Below are positions 42,799-52,518 of a DNA stretch of 64,000 bases, piece by piece. Under the pieces are notes generated by a model, which saw only the letters and a list, made by a program, of their open reading frames with translations, ran no database searches and was not told the origin of the DNA. Origin of the DNA: Agrococcus jejuensis (GTDB taxonomy: Bacteria; Actinomycetota; Actinomycetes; Actinomycetales; Microbacteriaceae); assembly GCF_900099705.1 (NCBI RefSeq), contig NZ_LT629695.1, forward strand, positions 2,108,001-2,172,000. The letters are read 5' to 3'. The position numbers were made by a program, and so were the translations under genes. Position 1 is the first letter of the stretch. Every line of letters starts with the position of its first letter.

Positions 42799-44082
42799 TC
42801 AGCCCCGGTAGAACGCCTCCGCCACGCGCGTGAGCCCCGCGAGGTCGGCGACGCCCGCGAGCTCGCGCGCCGAGTGCATCGACAGGATGGGGATGCCCAC
42901 GTCGACCGTGCGGATGCCGAGCCGCGTCGCCGTGATCGGCCCGATCGTCGAGCCGCACGGCACGGTGTTGTTCGACACGAACTCCTGCACGGGCACGCCC
43001 GCCGCGTCGCTCCAGCCGCGCCATGCAGCGGAGCCTGCGCCGTCGGTCGCGTACCGCTGGTTCGCGTTGATCTTGAGGATCGGGCCCGAGCCGAGCAGCG
43101 GCCGCACGACGGGGTCGTGCTTCTCGGGGTAGTTCGGGTGCACCGAGTGGCCGACGTCGCTCGACACGTGCCACGACGACGTCATCGCGCGCATGCGCTC
43201 CTCGCGCGTCGCGCCGAGGGCGACGCCGATGCGCTCGAGCACCTCGTCGAGGAAGGGGCCTGCGGCACCCGTGCGGGTCTCCGAGCCGATCTCCTCGTGG
43301 TCGAAGATCGCGAGCAGCGGGATGTGATCGGCGTCGAAGCCGTCGGCGACCGCGCCCAGCGCGACGACGCCCGCGTGCACGCTCGCGAGGTCGTCGAGGC
43401 GGCCCGAGGCGAAGAACGCGTCGTCCTTGCCGAACACGGCGCCGCGCGCCGCATCGGCCACCGACAGGTCGTAGCCCCGCACGCGCGCGACGTCGACGCC
43501 CGCGATGCCGGCCATCTCGCCGATGAGGTCCGCCGACTCGGGCGAGCCGAGCCCCCACACGGGCTGCGTGTGCGCCTGGCGGTCGAGCGTGAGGCCCTCG
43601 TTCGCCGAGCGGTCGAGGTGGATGGCGAGCTGCGGCAGGCGCAGCATCGGCCCGGAGGCGACGAGCACCTCGGCGCCGTCGTCGAGCACGAGCCGGCCGG
43701 CGAGGCGCAGCTCGCGGTCGAGCCACGAGTTCAGCAGCGGGCCGCCGTAGACCTCGACGCCGGCCTGCAGCCATCCGAGACGCCCGGTGGTCGGCTGCGG
43801 CTTGACCGTGAAGCCGGGGGAGTCGGTGTGGGCGCCGAGGATGCGCACGGGCGTCGTCGCCGACGCGGATGCGGGCACGATCCACGCGATCGCCGCGCCG
43901 TCGCGCACGACGAGGTAGGCGCCCGGCGCCGTCGGCCACGCGTCGCCCTCCGCCAGGCGCGTGAAGCCCTGCGTCTCGAGCCGGCGCGCGACCTCGGCGG
44001 CGGCGTGCAGCGCCGAGGGGGATGCCGCGACGAGGTCGGCGAGATCCTCGGCGTGGGCGATCGGATCGGCGGCTGCGGGCAC
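42799..44082 (-). CDS. M18 family aminopeptidase
   Basis: Cytosolic zinc aminopeptidase of 427 residues. Metal-site and family motifs: GAHTDSPGFTVKPQP, FFASGRLDDLASVH, FDHEEIGSETRTGA (catalytic Glu pair), and near the end DVGIPILSMHSARE with the last His ligand. The start is the GTG at 44082, after GGAGGTCCTC. From memory, mycobacterial pepC also lies among purine genes. Removes N-terminal acidic or neutral residues; exact preference is not visible. Confidence 0.92.
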   Translation of the reverse strand: MPAAADPIAHAEDLADLVAASPSALHAAAEVARRLETQGFTRLAEGDAWPTAPGAYLVVRDGAAIAWIVPASASATTPVRILGAHTDSPGFTVKPQPTTGRLGWLQAGVEVYGGPLLNSWLDRELRLAGRLVLDDGAEVLVASGPMLRLPQLAIHLDRSANEGLTLDRQAHTQPVWGLGSPESADLIGEMAGIAGVDVARVRGYDLSVADAARGAVFGKDDAFFASGRLDDLASVHAGVVALGAVADGFDADHIPLLAIFDHEEIGSETRTGAAGPFLDEVLERIGVALGATREERMRAMTSSWHVSSDVGHSVHPNYPEKHDPVVRPLLGSGPILKINANQRYATDGAGSAAWRGWSDAAGVPVQEFVSNNTVPCGSTIGPITATRLGIRTVDVGIPILSMHSARELAGVADLAGLTRVAEAFYRG

Positions 44083-44116
44083 GGGGAGGACCTCCAACGG
44101 TGACGGTCCTTCGAGG

Positions 44117-44503
44117 CTATCGCTGCGCGTCGACAGCCTTCGCGGCACGACGCCCGAGCAGCCGGGCGATGCCGCGCCAGCCGACGAGCAGCAGCGCGAG
44201 CGTGAGGGTCGCGACGACGACGAACGCGATCGCCGTGCCCTCGCCCACGAGCATCCGCAGCAGCATGCCGCCGGCCACGGTCACGAGCCACACGGGCACG
44301 CCCGTGCGCAGCGGCGCGAACGGCGCGCGCCACGCGCGCGTCGCAGCCCATCCGACCGCGAGCGCCACGACGAACGGCAGCGCCGTCGCCAGCACGCCCA
44401 CGAGATCGAAGGACTCGTGGCTCGCGCGCCCCACGGCGGCGAAGGCGACGACGGCGACGACGTCGATCGCCGCAGCGACCGCGACCTGGCGGGCGGGCGC
44501 CAC
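44117..44503 (-). CDS. DUF3054-like membrane protein
   Basis: 128 residues with four hydrophobic segments. VAFAAVGRASHES in the first loop and VGWAATRAWRAPFAPLRTGVPVWLVTVAGGMLLRML in the middle are typical of DUF3054. The GTG start lies 2 bases after the purF stop, so it is translationally coupled to purF. Function is unknown; coupling to purF need not imply a purine role. Confidence 0.82.
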   Translation of the reverse strand: MAPARQVAVAAAIDVVAVVAFAAVGRASHESFDLVGVLATALPFVVALAVGWAATRAWRAPFAPLRTGVPVWLVTVAGGMLLRMLVGEGTAIAFVVVATLTLALLLVGWRGIARLLGRRAAKAVDAQR

Positions 44504-44505
44504 GG

Positions 44506-45960
44506 TCAGCTCAGCTGCGTCCGCTCGACCCACGACAGGTACTCGTCGGTGACGGTGCCCGTGACGTACTCGCCCGTGAAGCACGACATGTCGAGGCCGG
44601 GGATGTCGGTGCCCTCGAGGATCGCCGCCTGCATGTCGGCGACCTCCTGGAAGACCGTGTAGTCGGCGCCGAGGGCCGTGTTGACCTCGGGGATCGTCTT
44701 GCCGGCGGCGATGAGCTCGGACCGCGAGGGCATGTTGATGCCGTACACGTGCGGGTAGCGCACGGGCGGCGCCGCCGACGTGAACGTGACCTTGTTCGCG
44801 CCCGCCTGGCGCGTCATCTCCACGATCTCGCGGCTCGTCGTGCCGCGCACGATCGAGTCGTCGACGATGAGCACGTTCTTGCCGCGGAACTCGCTCGGCA
44901 TCGCGTTGAGCTTCTGGCGCACCGACTTCTTGCGCTGCTCCTGCCCGGGCATGATGAACGTGCGGCCGACGTAGCGGTTCTTGTAGTAGCCCTCGCGGTA
45001 CTCGATGCCGAGGCGACGCGCGACCTGCATCGCCGCCGGACGCGCCGAGTCGGGGATGGGCATGACCACGTCGATGTCGCCGCTCGGCGTGTACTGCTCG
45101 ATGGTCTTCGCCAGCTGGTCGCCGAGACGCAGGCGGGCGTCGTAGACGCCGATGCCGTTCATCGTCGAGTCGGGACGCGCGAGGTACACGTACTCGAACG
45201 AGCACGGCATGAGCACGGGGTTCGGGTGGCACTGCGCCGACACCATCTCGCCGTCGAGCGTGATGAACACGGCCTCGCCGGGGGCGACGTCGCGCACGAC
45301 CTCGTAGCCCGACGCCTCGAGCACGAGCGACTCCGACGCGAGCACCCACTCCATCCGGTTGCCCGCCGGGCGGCGGCCGAGGATGAGGGGGCGGATGCCG
45401 TACGGGTCGCGGAAGCCGAGCATGCCGTGGCCGGCGATGAGCGCGATCGCGGCGTACGAGCCCTCGACGCGCTCGTGCACGCGGCGCACGGCGGTGAAGA
45501 GCTGGTCGGCGTCGAGGCCCGAGCCGTTCACGAGCTGCTGCAGCTCGGAGCCGAGCACGTTGACGAGCATCTCGGTGTCGGAGCCCGAGTTGACGTGGCG
45601 CATGTCGAGCGTCTCGAGCTGCGCGGCGAGCTCGCGCGTGTTCGTGAGGTTGCCGTTGTGCACGAGCACGATGCCGTACGGCGCGTTCACGTAGAACGGC
45701 TGCGCCTCGAGCTCGTTCGACGCCTCGCCCTTCGTGGCGTAGCGCACGTGGCCGAGGCCGGCGTTGCCGAGCAGGGTGCGCATGTCGCGGGTGCGGAACG
45801 CCTCGCGCACCTGCCCCTGCGCCTTGCGGATGTGGGCGTGCCGACCGTCGATGGTGGCGATGCCGCAGGAGTCCTGGCCCCGATGCTGGAGCAGCGCCAG
45901 CGCGTCGTAGACCTGCTGGTTGACGGGGCTGGTCGAGACCAGACCGACGATGCCGCACAC
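44506..45960 (-). CDS. purF: Amidophosphoribosyltransferase
   Basis: First committed step of purine synthesis: PRPP plus glutamine gives phosphoribosylamine. At 484 residues, the N-terminal glutaminase begins CGIVGLVSTSP directly after the initiator, so Cys2 is the nucleophile after processing. HRGQDSCGIAT and NGNLTNTRELA belong to this domain. The PRTase loop is VLIVDDSIVRGTTSRE, and SFEYVYLARPDS precedes it. The GTG at 45960 follows AAGGAG; longer in-frame starts would bury the catalytic Cys and are rejected. Confidence 0.96.
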   Translation of the reverse strand: MCGIVGLVSTSPVNQQVYDALALLQHRGQDSCGIATIDGRHAHIRKAQGQVREAFRTRDMRTLLGNAGLGHVRYATKGEASNELEAQPFYVNAPYGIVLVHNGNLTNTRELAAQLETLDMRHVNSGSDTEMLVNVLGSELQQLVNGSGLDADQLFTAVRRVHERVEGSYAAIALIAGHGMLGFRDPYGIRPLILGRRPAGNRMEWVLASESLVLEASGYEVVRDVAPGEAVFITLDGEMVSAQCHPNPVLMPCSFEYVYLARPDSTMNGIGVYDARLRLGDQLAKTIEQYTPSGDIDVVMPIPDSARPAAMQVARRLGIEYREGYYKNRYVGRTFIMPGQEQRKKSVRQKLNAMPSEFRGKNVLIVDDSIVRGTTSREIVEMTRQAGANKVTFTSAAPPVRYPHVYGINMPSRSELIAAGKTIPEVNTALGADYTVFQEVADMQAAILEGTDIPGLDMSCFTGEYVTGTVTDEYLSWVERTQLS

Positions 45961-46048
45961 GGGTGATGGGCTCCTTGTGTCAGAGCGGGGGAGGGGCGTG
46001 TCGAGCCTACTCCCAGGAGCATCCCCGACTCGACGGTCGGTCGGGTCG

Positions 46049-46127
46049 TGACTGGTCGCAGTTGCACCACACTGGTCGCAGATTCGGTGCAACTGCGACC
46101 AGTCACCGGTGCACCTCCGACCAGTCA
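46049..46127. repeat. Family G palindrome
   Basis: Perfect 20-bp arms TGACTGGTCGCAGTTGCACC (46049-46068) and GGTGCAACTGCGACCAGTCA (46086-46105). Inside, ACTGGTCGCAG is repeated at 46071-46081, and CCGACCAGTCA follows at 46117-46127. It lies just upstream of purF and just downstream of the RecQ-like gene. Confidence 0.88.
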
Positions 46128-46161
46128 TCGTCGCGAAGCCCAGTCGGAAGCCGCGGCGGCG

Positions 46162-48294
46162 TCAGACGCGGCGGTGCACGAGCAGCGGCAGCACGTGGGC
46201 GGCGCCCGCGTCGCGCAGCTGCGCGGCGGCGATCGTCACGGGCCACTGCGACGCGGAGGCGTCGACGACGAGCAGCACCGTGCGGCCCGCGACCTCCGTC
46301 GGCACCTGGATCGACTGCTGCCACGCGGCGGCCTCGTCGGCCGACGTCAGGTCGCGGCTCGGGATGCTGCCGACGGTCGCCGAGGCGAGGTCGAGTCGGC
46401 CGGCGGCCGCGACGCGCTCGGCGACGCCCTCCGCGATCGAGCCCGCGTCGGATGCGGCGCGCAGCACCACGGCGACGTCGGGTCGGGCGGGCCACGTCGT
46501 GCGCCACGCGCCGAGCGTCGCGACGGCCGCCTGCCCGAGCTCGTCGAGCGCGGACTGGTCGCCGGCGGTCGCGGCGCGCAGCGCATCCGCCCACTCGGGA
46601 GCGTCGGCGTGCACGATCACGCGACCCGTCTCCGCACGGCGGCCCTCGGGGATGCGCCCGCGACCCATCGCACCGCCAGGCCACATCTTGCGCGGCTCGA
46701 GCTCGTGCGCGTTGCCGCGCAGCGCGGTGCTGATGGCGCGCACGGTCTCGGTGCGCGGCTCGCCCGCGAGCCCCTCCGACAGCGACCCCGTGCACACCGA
46801 GCAGCGTCCGCACGGCGCCGCGGTCGGGTCGTCGAGCGACTCCTGCAGCAGCTGCATGAGGCAGCGGCGGCCGCGCGCGTAGTCGCGCATGATGTCGGCC
46901 TCGCGGCGACGCACGGCGACGACGCCGTCGTAGTGCGCCTGGTCGTAGTGCCACGGCGTGCCCGTCGACGACCAGCCCTCGGCCGAGCGCTCGACGACGC
47001 CGTCGACCGCGAGCTGCTTGAGCATGAGCTCGACGCGCGTGCGCCGCAGGCCCGTGCGCGCCTCGAGGTCGACGACGGATGCGGGCTCGCCGCTCAGCTC
47101 GCCGAGCAGCGTCTGCATCTGCTGCTCGTTCGGGATGGTGGCGGTTGCGAAGTAGTCCCACACGCCCGCATCCGACTCCGAGTGCAGCAGCACGACCTCG
47201 GCGTGCTCGATGCCGCGGCCCGCACGACCGACCTGCTGGTAGTACGACACGGGCGACGGCGGCGCGCCGACGTGCACGACGAAGCCGAGGTCGGGCTTGT
47301 CGTAGCCCATGCCGAGCGCGCTCGTCGCGACGAGCGCCTTGACGCGGTTGTGCAGCAGATCGTCTTCGAGCCGCTCGCGCGCCGCAGGCTCGAGCTGCCC
47401 CGTGTACGCCTCGACGCGCAGGCCGTCGCCGTGCACGGCACGCACCGCGGTGGCGAGGCGCTCGGCGTCGGCGACCGTGAGCGCGTAGACGATGCCCGAG
47501 CCCGGCAGCGTCGGCAGGTGGTCGACGACCCACGCGTACCGCTCGATGGGGCTCAGCGCGGGCACGACGTTGAGCTCGAGCGACGCGCGCGACAGCGGAC
47601 CGCGCAGCACGAGGGTCTCGGATGCGGTGCCGCCGCCTGCGGTCGCGCCGAGCTGCGCTGCGACGTCGGCGGTGACGCGCTCGTTGGCTGTCGCGGTCGT
47701 GGCGAGCACGGGCGTCGCGGGGGAGAGGCGCTGCAGCACGTCGGACACGCGGCGGTAGTCGGGGCGGAAGTCGTGCCCCCAGTCGGAGACGGCGTGCGCC
47801 TCGTCGATCACGAGCAGGCCGAGGCGGTGCCCGATGGCGTCGAGCACGCGCGCGCCGAAGCCGGGGTTCGCGAGCCGCTCGGGCGAGACGAGCACGACGT
47901 CGATCTCGTCGTTCGCGAGCGCCGCCTCGATCGCGCGCCACTCGCCGACGTTCGACGAGTTGATCGCCGCAGCGTTGAGTCCACCGCGCTGCGCGGCCGC
48001 AACCTGGTCGCGCATGAGGGAAAGCAGCGGGCTCACGACGAGCGTCGGGCCGTGCCCCTGCGCGCGGCGGATGGCGGTCGCGACCCAGTAGACGGCCGAC
48101 TTGCCCCACCCGGTGCGCTGCACCACGAGCACGCGAGCGCCGTCGCCCGCGACGAGCGCATCCACTGCCCGCTGCTGGTCGTCGCGCAGCCGAGCGCCCG
48201 GCCCGGCGAGCGCCTCGATGACCCGCAGCGCGACCGCCGCGTGCTCGCCGCTCTGGTCGGTCGTCTGCTCACCCGTCGTCTGCGCCCCGCTCAC
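46162..48294 (-). CDS. RecQ-like ATP-dependent DNA helicase
   Basis: 710 residues. Helicase motifs: TGWGKS (61-66) as motif I, SPLLSLMRDQV, DEAHAVSDWGHDFRPDYR (DEAH 164-167 plus the RecQ aromatic-rich loop), LATTATAN, and QQVGRAGRGIEHA. A Cys cluster RRCLMQLLQES...CGRCSVC gives the RecQ zinc site. The C-terminal ~200 residues carry a phosphoribosyltransferase-like segment typical of the actinobacterial branch. There the usual VLLVDD-type acidic loop reads TVLLVVDASASQWPVT, so PRPP binding looks lost. Probably recombinational repair. Confidence 0.88.
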   Translation of the reverse strand: MSGAQTTGEQTTDQSGEHAAVALRVIEALAGPGARLRDDQQRAVDALVAGDGARVLVVQRTGWGKSAVYWVATAIRRAQGHGPTLVVSPLLSLMRDQVAAAQRGGLNAAAINSSNVGEWRAIEAALANDEIDVVLVSPERLANPGFGARVLDAIGHRLGLLVIDEAHAVSDWGHDFRPDYRRVSDVLQRLSPATPVLATTATANERVTADVAAQLGATAGGGTASETLVLRGPLSRASLELNVVPALSPIERYAWVVDHLPTLPGSGIVYALTVADAERLATAVRAVHGDGLRVEAYTGQLEPAARERLEDDLLHNRVKALVATSALGMGYDKPDLGFVVHVGAPPSPVSYYQQVGRAGRGIEHAEVVLLHSESDAGVWDYFATATIPNEQQMQTLLGELSGEPASVVDLEARTGLRRTRVELMLKQLAVDGVVERSAEGWSSTGTPWHYDQAHYDGVVAVRRREADIMRDYARGRRCLMQLLQESLDDPTAAPCGRCSVCTGSLSEGLAGEPRTETVRAISTALRGNAHELEPRKMWPGGAMGRGRIPEGRRAETGRVIVHADAPEWADALRAATAGDQSALDELGQAAVATLGAWRTTWPARPDVAVVLRAASDAGSIAEGVAERVAAAGRLDLASATVGSIPSRDLTSADEAAAWQQSIQVPTEVAGRTVLLVVDASASQWPVTIAAAQLRDAGAAHVLPLLVHRRV

Positions 48295-48337
48295 CCCTCG
48301 AGGCTAGGTGCACCCGCCGACGCCGTCCGGTCGTGCT

Positions 48338-48419
48338 CGTCGCGAGGTGCGCATCCTGTCGCGCAGGTACGCATCTCGCTGCGAGGTGCTCCCATTGCCG
48401 AGATGCGCACCTCGGAACG
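48338..48419. repeat. Family E palindrome, copy (RecQ upstream side)
   Basis: Outer arms CGTCGCGAGGTGCGCATC and GATGCGCACCTCGGAACG, with an inner GAGGTGC half-pair. It lies between the small membrane protein gene (stop one base away) and the RecQ-like start. Confidence 0.82.
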
Positions 48420-48420
48420 A

Positions 48421-48732
48421 TCAGCGGCCGTCGGTGGGCGGGAGCCACTCCGGTTCGCGGTCGGGCGTCGCGGCGGGCTCGGGCGACGCAGATGCGGGCC
48501 GTCGGGCGGAGAGCCAGAGCACGAGGCCGCCGCCGACCACGGCCGAGCCGAGCGGCACGGCGATGCGGGAGACCGTGTCGCCGACGCCGAACATCACGGT
48601 GAGGAGCGTCTGGTCGAGCTGCGTGCCGCGGACGAGCATTCCGGTCGACGCACCCGCGACGAGCAGCTGCTGCACGAGGAAGCCGGCGGCGATGATCGCG
48701 GCGCCGACGATGGCGATGGTGCGGGGTCGCAT
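48421..48732 (-). CDS. Small two-helix membrane protein
   Basis: 103 residues: MRPRTIAIVGAAIIAAGFLV opens helix one, a loop with STGMLVRGTQLDQTL, helix two around AVPLGSAVVGGGLVLWLSA, and a Pro/Glu-rich disordered tail. The ATG follows GGAGACG. Flanked on both sides by family E palindromes. No family recognised. Confidence 0.6.
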   Translation of the reverse strand: MRPRTIAIVGAAIIAAGFLVQQLLVAGASTGMLVRGTQLDQTLLTVMFGVGDTVSRIAVPLGSAVVGGGLVLWLSARRPASASPEPAATPDREPEWLPPTDGR

Positions 48733-48800
48733 GGACGTCTCCTTCGTCCTCGTCCGCGCACGGTACCGACCGCGCCTGGACGCCTCATGGCCGCCGATGC

Positions 48801-48874
48801 CGTCTCGAGGTGCGGTTGCTGCACTCAGGTGCCGTTGCAACCGCACCCCAGTGCAGCAACCGCACCTCGCAACG
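48801..48874. repeat. Family E palindrome, copy (kbl downstream side)
   Basis: Outer arms CGTCTCGAGGTGCGGTTGCT and AGCAACCGCACCTCGCAACG, inner GGTGCCGTTGCAACCGCACC. The inner centre matches the centre of the nested complex at 29040-29202, so these two copies are closest relatives. Confidence 0.88.
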
Positions 48875-48889
48875 CCCGCGCGCGGCGCG

Positions 48890-50068
48890 CTACCCCTGCA
48901 CCCGCGCCCGCGCGGCGACGAACGCCGCGATCGCACGGTCGACGTCGTCGTCGGAGTGGGCTGCCGAGATCTGCACGCGGATGCGGGCCTCGCCGCGCGG
49001 CACGACGGGGAACGAGAACGCCGTCACGTACACGCCCTCGTCGAGCATCGCGTCGGCGATGTCCGACGCCAGTCGTGCGTCGTGGAACATCACCGCGGTG
49101 ATCGGATGCGTGCCCGGCAGCAGCTCGAAGCCGGCCGACTCCATCCCCGCCTTGAACCGGGCCGTCGCGCGCTGCAGGTGCTCGCGCAGCTCCCCAGCGC
49201 CCTCCACCAGATCGAGCGCAGCCAGAGACCCGGCGACGACCGACGGCGCGAGCGCGTTCGAGAACAGGTACGGCCGCGACCGCTGGCGCAGCAGGGCCAC
49301 GATCTCCGCACGGGCTGCGATGTAGCCGCCCGACGCGCCGCCGAGCGCCTTGCCGAGCGTGCCCGAGATGATGTCGACGCGATCCGAGACGCCCGCGAGC
49401 TCCGGGGTGCCCGCACCCGTCGCGCCCGTGAAGCCCACGGCGTGCGAGTCGTCGACCATCACCATGGCGTCGTAGCGCTCGGCGAGGTCGCAGATCGCCT
49501 CGAGCGGGGCGAGGTAGCCGTCCATCGAGAACACGCCGTCGGTCACGATCAGCCGACGCCGCGCCCCAGCGGACTCCTGCAGCCGCGCCTCGAGCTCGGC
49601 CATGTCGCGGTTCGCGTACCGGTATCGCGCCGCCTTCGACAGGCGTACGCCGTCGATGATCGACGCGTGGTTGAGCGCGTCCGAGATGACGGCATCCTCG
49701 GCCGAGAGCAGCGTCTCGAACAGGCCGCCGTTCGCGTCGAAGCACGACGAGTAGAGGATGGTGTCCTCCTGCCCGAGGAAGGCCGACAGCCGCCGCTCGA
49801 GCTCGAGGTGCTGCTCCTGCGTGCCGCAGATGAAGCGCACCGACGCCATGCCGAAGCCCCAGTCGTCGAGCGCATCCTTGGCGGCCGACACGATCGTCGG
49901 ATGGTCGGCGAGCCCCAGGTAGTTGTTCGAGCAGAGGTTGAGCACGGAGGCGTCGCGCACCGTCACCGTGGCACCCTGCGGCCCCGCGATCGCACGCTCG
50001 CGCTTGAAGAGCCCCGCCTCGTCGATCTCCGCCAGCTCCGCGGCCAGCGCATCCTTGATGCCGTACAT
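48890..50068 (-). CDS. kbl: Glycine C-acetyltransferase (2-amino-3-ketobutyrate CoA ligase)
   Basis: PLP enzyme of 392 residues: 2-amino-3-oxobutyrate plus CoA gives glycine and acetyl-CoA. The PLP Lys is Lys240 in [43 protein letters not shown], and [20 protein letters not shown] are alpha-oxoamine synthase and Kbl signatures. Its ATG shares one base with the tdh stop (TGATG), so the threonine route is one coupled operon. Glycine made here could feed PurD. Confidence 0.94.
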   Translation of the reverse strand: MYGIKDALAAELAEIDEAGLFKRERAIAGPQGATVTVRDASVLNLCSNNYLGLADHPTIVSAAKDALDDWGFGMASVRFICGTQEQHLELERRLSAFLGQEDTILYSSCFDANGGLFETLLSAEDAVISDALNHASIIDGVRLSKAARYRYANRDMAELEARLQESAGARRRLIVTDGVFSMDGYLAPLEAICDLAERYDAMVMVDDSHAVGFTGATGAGTPELAGVSDRVDIISGTLGKALGGASGGYIAARAEIVALLRQRSRPYLFSNALAPSVVAGSLAALDLVEGAGELREHLQRATARFKAGMESAGFELLPGTHPITAVMFHDARLASDIADAMLDEGVYVTAFSFPVVPRGEARIRVQISAAHSDDDVDRAIAAFVAARARVQG

Positions 50069-51117
50069 CACGCCTCCTTCGTCATGTCGAGCACGACCTT
50101 GCCCGCCGCGCCCGAGCGCGCGACCTCGAACGCCTCCGCCCAGTCCGCGAACGCGAACCGGTGCGTGATGACGGGCGACACGTCGAGGCCCGTCTCGGCG
50201 AGCGACGACATGGCGTACCAGGTCTCGTACATCTCGCGGCCGTAGATGCCCTGGATCGTGAGCATGTGGCTCACGACCTTCGCCCAGTCGATGTCGATCG
50301 ACTGGGACGGCAGCCCGAGCATCGCGATGCGGCCGCCGAAGTTCAGGTTGTCGATGATCGCCGGCAGCGCGCTCGGCGCCCCCGACATCTCGAGCGCGAC
50401 GTCGAAGCCCTCGCGCATGCCGAACCGCACCTGCGCATCCTCGATGCGCTCGGTCCGCACGTCGATGGCCTCGAACCCCATCGAGCGGGCGAGCTCGAGG
50501 CGTGCGGGCGCGACGTCGGTCACGAGGATGTGGCGAGCGCCGACGTGGCGGGCGACGGCCGCGGCCATGAGACCGATGGGGCCGGCGCCGGTCACGAGCA
50601 CGTCCTCGCCGACGACGGGGAACTTCAGCGCCGTGTGCACGGCGTTGCCGAACGGGTCGAAGATGCCGAAGACGTCGAGCTCGGCGTCCGACACCGTGTC
50701 GATCGTGCGGCCCGGATGCACCCACACGTTCGTCGCCGGCACGACGACGCGCTCGGCGAAGGCGCCGTCGCGCTGCACGCCGAGGTTCGACGTGCGGATG
50801 CAGAGGTGGCGGCGGCCGGCGCGGCAGTTGCGGCACGTGCCGCACACGACGTGGCCCTCGACCGACGCGATCTGCCCGACCGCGAGGTCGACGACGCCGT
50901 CGCCCACCTCGACGATCTCGCCTGCGAGCTCGTGCCCCACGACGAGGCCGGGGCGCACGGCGGCCTGCGCCCACGCATCCCACGCGTCGATGTGCAGGTC
51001 GGTGCCGCAGATGCCCGCGCGCAGCACGCGCAGGGCGACATGGCCAGGCGGGACGTGCGGCTCGGGCACGTCGGTCAGACGCAGTCCGGGCTCGCCCGCC
51101 GTGACGAGTGCTCGCAT
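50068..51117 (-). CDS. tdh: L-threonine 3-dehydrogenase (zinc-dependent MDR)
   Basis: 349 residues. Oxidises L-threonine to 2-amino-3-oxobutyrate with NAD. Catalytic zinc ligands Cys37 (RAGICGTD), His62-Glu63 ([10 protein letters not shown]); structural zinc Cys92, 95, 98 and 106 ([15 protein letters not shown]). The NAD loop is [29 protein letters not shown] and [16 protein letters not shown] are Tdh-specific. Pairing with kbl makes the substrate assignment firm. Confidence 0.94.
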   Translation of the reverse strand: MRALVTAGEPGLRLTDVPEPHVPPGHVALRVLRAGICGTDLHIDAWDAWAQAAVRPGLVVGHELAGEIVEVGDGVVDLAVGQIASVEGHVVCGTCRNCRAGRRHLCIRTSNLGVQRDGAFAERVVVPATNVWVHPGRTIDTVSDAELDVFGIFDPFGNAVHTALKFPVVGEDVLVTGAGPIGLMAAAVARHVGARHILVTDVAPARLELARSMGFEAIDVRTERIEDAQVRFGMREGFDVALEMSGAPSALPAIIDNLNFGGRIAMLGLPSQSIDIDWAKVVSHMLTIQGIYGREMYETWYAMSSLAETGLDVSPVITHRFAFADWAEAFEVARSGAAGKVVLDMTKEA

Positions 51118-51191
51118 GGGGTCTCCATCGACGTCATTCGGGTCGAGGTCGATCCTTCCACGCCGGATGGATGTGTGACGCGGGCCGACCG

Positions 51192-51264
51192 TGGCACGGA
51201 GCGATGCTGGGGAGGTGCCCATGCGCACAGTGCAGATGACCGCCCGCTCAGCATCACGTCGTGC
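51192..51264. repeat. Family F palindrome, copy 3 (diverged)
   Basis: Arms GGCACGGAGCGATGCTG and CTCAGCATCACGTCGTGC, pairing imperfectly; the centre again holds a CATGCGCACAGTGCAGATG-like stretch. It lies between divergent tdh and the GrpB-like gene. Confidence 0.7.
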
Positions 51265-51287
51265 GCGCCGCGGGTACCGTCGACCGC

Positions 51288-51914
51288 ATGCTCGATCGCC
51301 AGCGCCGCATCCCCGCCGCCGCGATCGTCGAGCACCACGACGACCCGCCGCCGCCCGGCGAGACGCCTTGGGTCGAGGGCTACGCCCCGACGACCGCCGT
51401 GCGCGTCGTCGACGCCGACCCGGGCTGGCCCGCCGTCTTCGCGGCGCTCGAGCGGCGCATCCGGGATGCGCTGGGGGAGCGGGCGCTCGCGATCGAGCAC
51501 GTCGGCTCGACGTCGGTGGCCGGGCTCGCGGCGAAGCCCGTGATCGACGTCGACCTCATCGTCGCCGACAGCGCCGACGAGACCGCGTGGCTGCCGCCGT
51601 TGGGGGCACTGGGCGGCGTGCTCGTGATCCGCGAGCCGTGGTGGCAGCAGCACCGCGTCGTGCGGTTCGCGGACCCCGTCGCGAACGTGCACGTCTTCGG
51701 CCCCGACGCTCCCGAGCCCGTGCGCCACGTGATCCTGCGCGACTGGCTGCGCGCGCACCCTGCCGACCGGGATCGCTACGCCGCCGCGAAGCGCGAGGCG
51801 GCCGACGCCGCCCGCGCGCACGGCGAGCACGTCATGCAGTACAACGCCCGCAAGCAGTCGGTGATCCGCGAGGTCTACGCTCGCGCGTTCGCGGCGGCCG
51901 GTCTCATCGCCTGA
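51288..51914 (+). CDS. GrpB family protein (nucleotidyltransferase-fold)
   Basis: 208 residues. After a 35-residue variable start, the GrpB domain shows [38 protein letters not shown] (Gly-Ser and the Asp pair of the nucleotidyltransferase-like site), and [24 protein letters not shown]. Often found alone or fused to CoaE in actinobacteria. A real activity is not established for the family. ATG at 51288 between two family F repeats. Confidence 0.87.
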   Translation: MLDRQRRIPAAAIVEHHDDPPPPGETPWVEGYAPTTAVRVVDADPGWPAVFAALERRIRDALGERALAIEHVGSTSVAGLAAKPVIDVDLIVADSADETAWLPPLGALGGVLVIREPWWQQHRVVRFADPVANVHVFGPDAPEPVRHVILRDWLRAHPADRDRYAAAKREAADAARAHGEHVMQYNARKQSVIREVYARAFAAAGLIA

Positions 51915-51924
51915 CTCGACGCCG

Positions 51925-52080
51925 CGCGAGATGCTCGTGAGCGGTGGGGCATCTGCACTGCGCACATGCCCGGCCGCTCAGAGACACTTCGTGCGGCCGC
52001 GCGTGGCACGAGGTGACGCTCAGCGGCGCCTCATCTGCATGTCGCGCGCCAAGGCACGCTCAGCGTCGCCTCGTACCGCG
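51925..52080. repeat. Family F palindromes, copies 2 and 4 in tandem
   Basis: A diverged copy (about 51925-51996) is followed directly by a clearer one: GTGGCACGAGGTGACGCTCA (from 52003) against TGAGCG-like CTCAGCGTCGCCTCGTACC (to about 52076). They lie between the GrpB-like gene and the truncated regulator remnant. Confidence 0.7.
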
Positions 52081-52098
52081 CGCGAGCCTCGCCGGGCC

Positions 52099-52518
52099 TC
52101 ACTCCGCCGCGGTCGCCAGCCCTGCCAGGCGCGCGCTCGCGGTGCCCATGTGCGCGCTCATCGCCGACGCGGCCCGGTCGGGGTCGCCCGTGCGGATGGC
52201 GTCGAGCACGCGCTCGTGCTCGTCGGTCGCGGTGGTGGCGTGCTCCTCCTCGGCGACGGCGCGGTCGACCCAGACGCGCAGCAGCGAGCGCACGATCTGC
52301 AGCAGCTCGACGAGGGTCGCGTTGCCGGTGGCGGCGGCGAGCTCGTAGTGGAAGGCGAGGTCGGCCTCGACGAACGCGTCGAGGTGGTCGACGTTCGCGC
52401 GCATCCGCGTCACGGCATCCGCCATGCGCGTGAGCGCGCCGTCGTCGAGCCGCGTCGCGGCGAGGCGGGCGGCGAAGATCTCGAGGCCCGCGCGCACCTC
52501 GATGAGCTCGAGCGTGTG
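52099..52518 (-). pseudogene. FadR-type GntR regulator, C-terminal (FCD) remnant
   Basis: About 140 residues of a good FCD ligand domain remain: HTLELIEVRAGLEIFAARLA, VEADLAFHYELAAATGN, and DEHERVLDAIRTGDPDRAAS, then a normal end. The N-terminal winged helix is missing. The frame stays open upstream, but it is antisense to a dehydrogenase fragment and has no regulator-like sequence. The break is at about 52513-52526. Without the HTH it cannot bind DNA in the usual way, so it is called a remnant. Confidence 0.82.
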
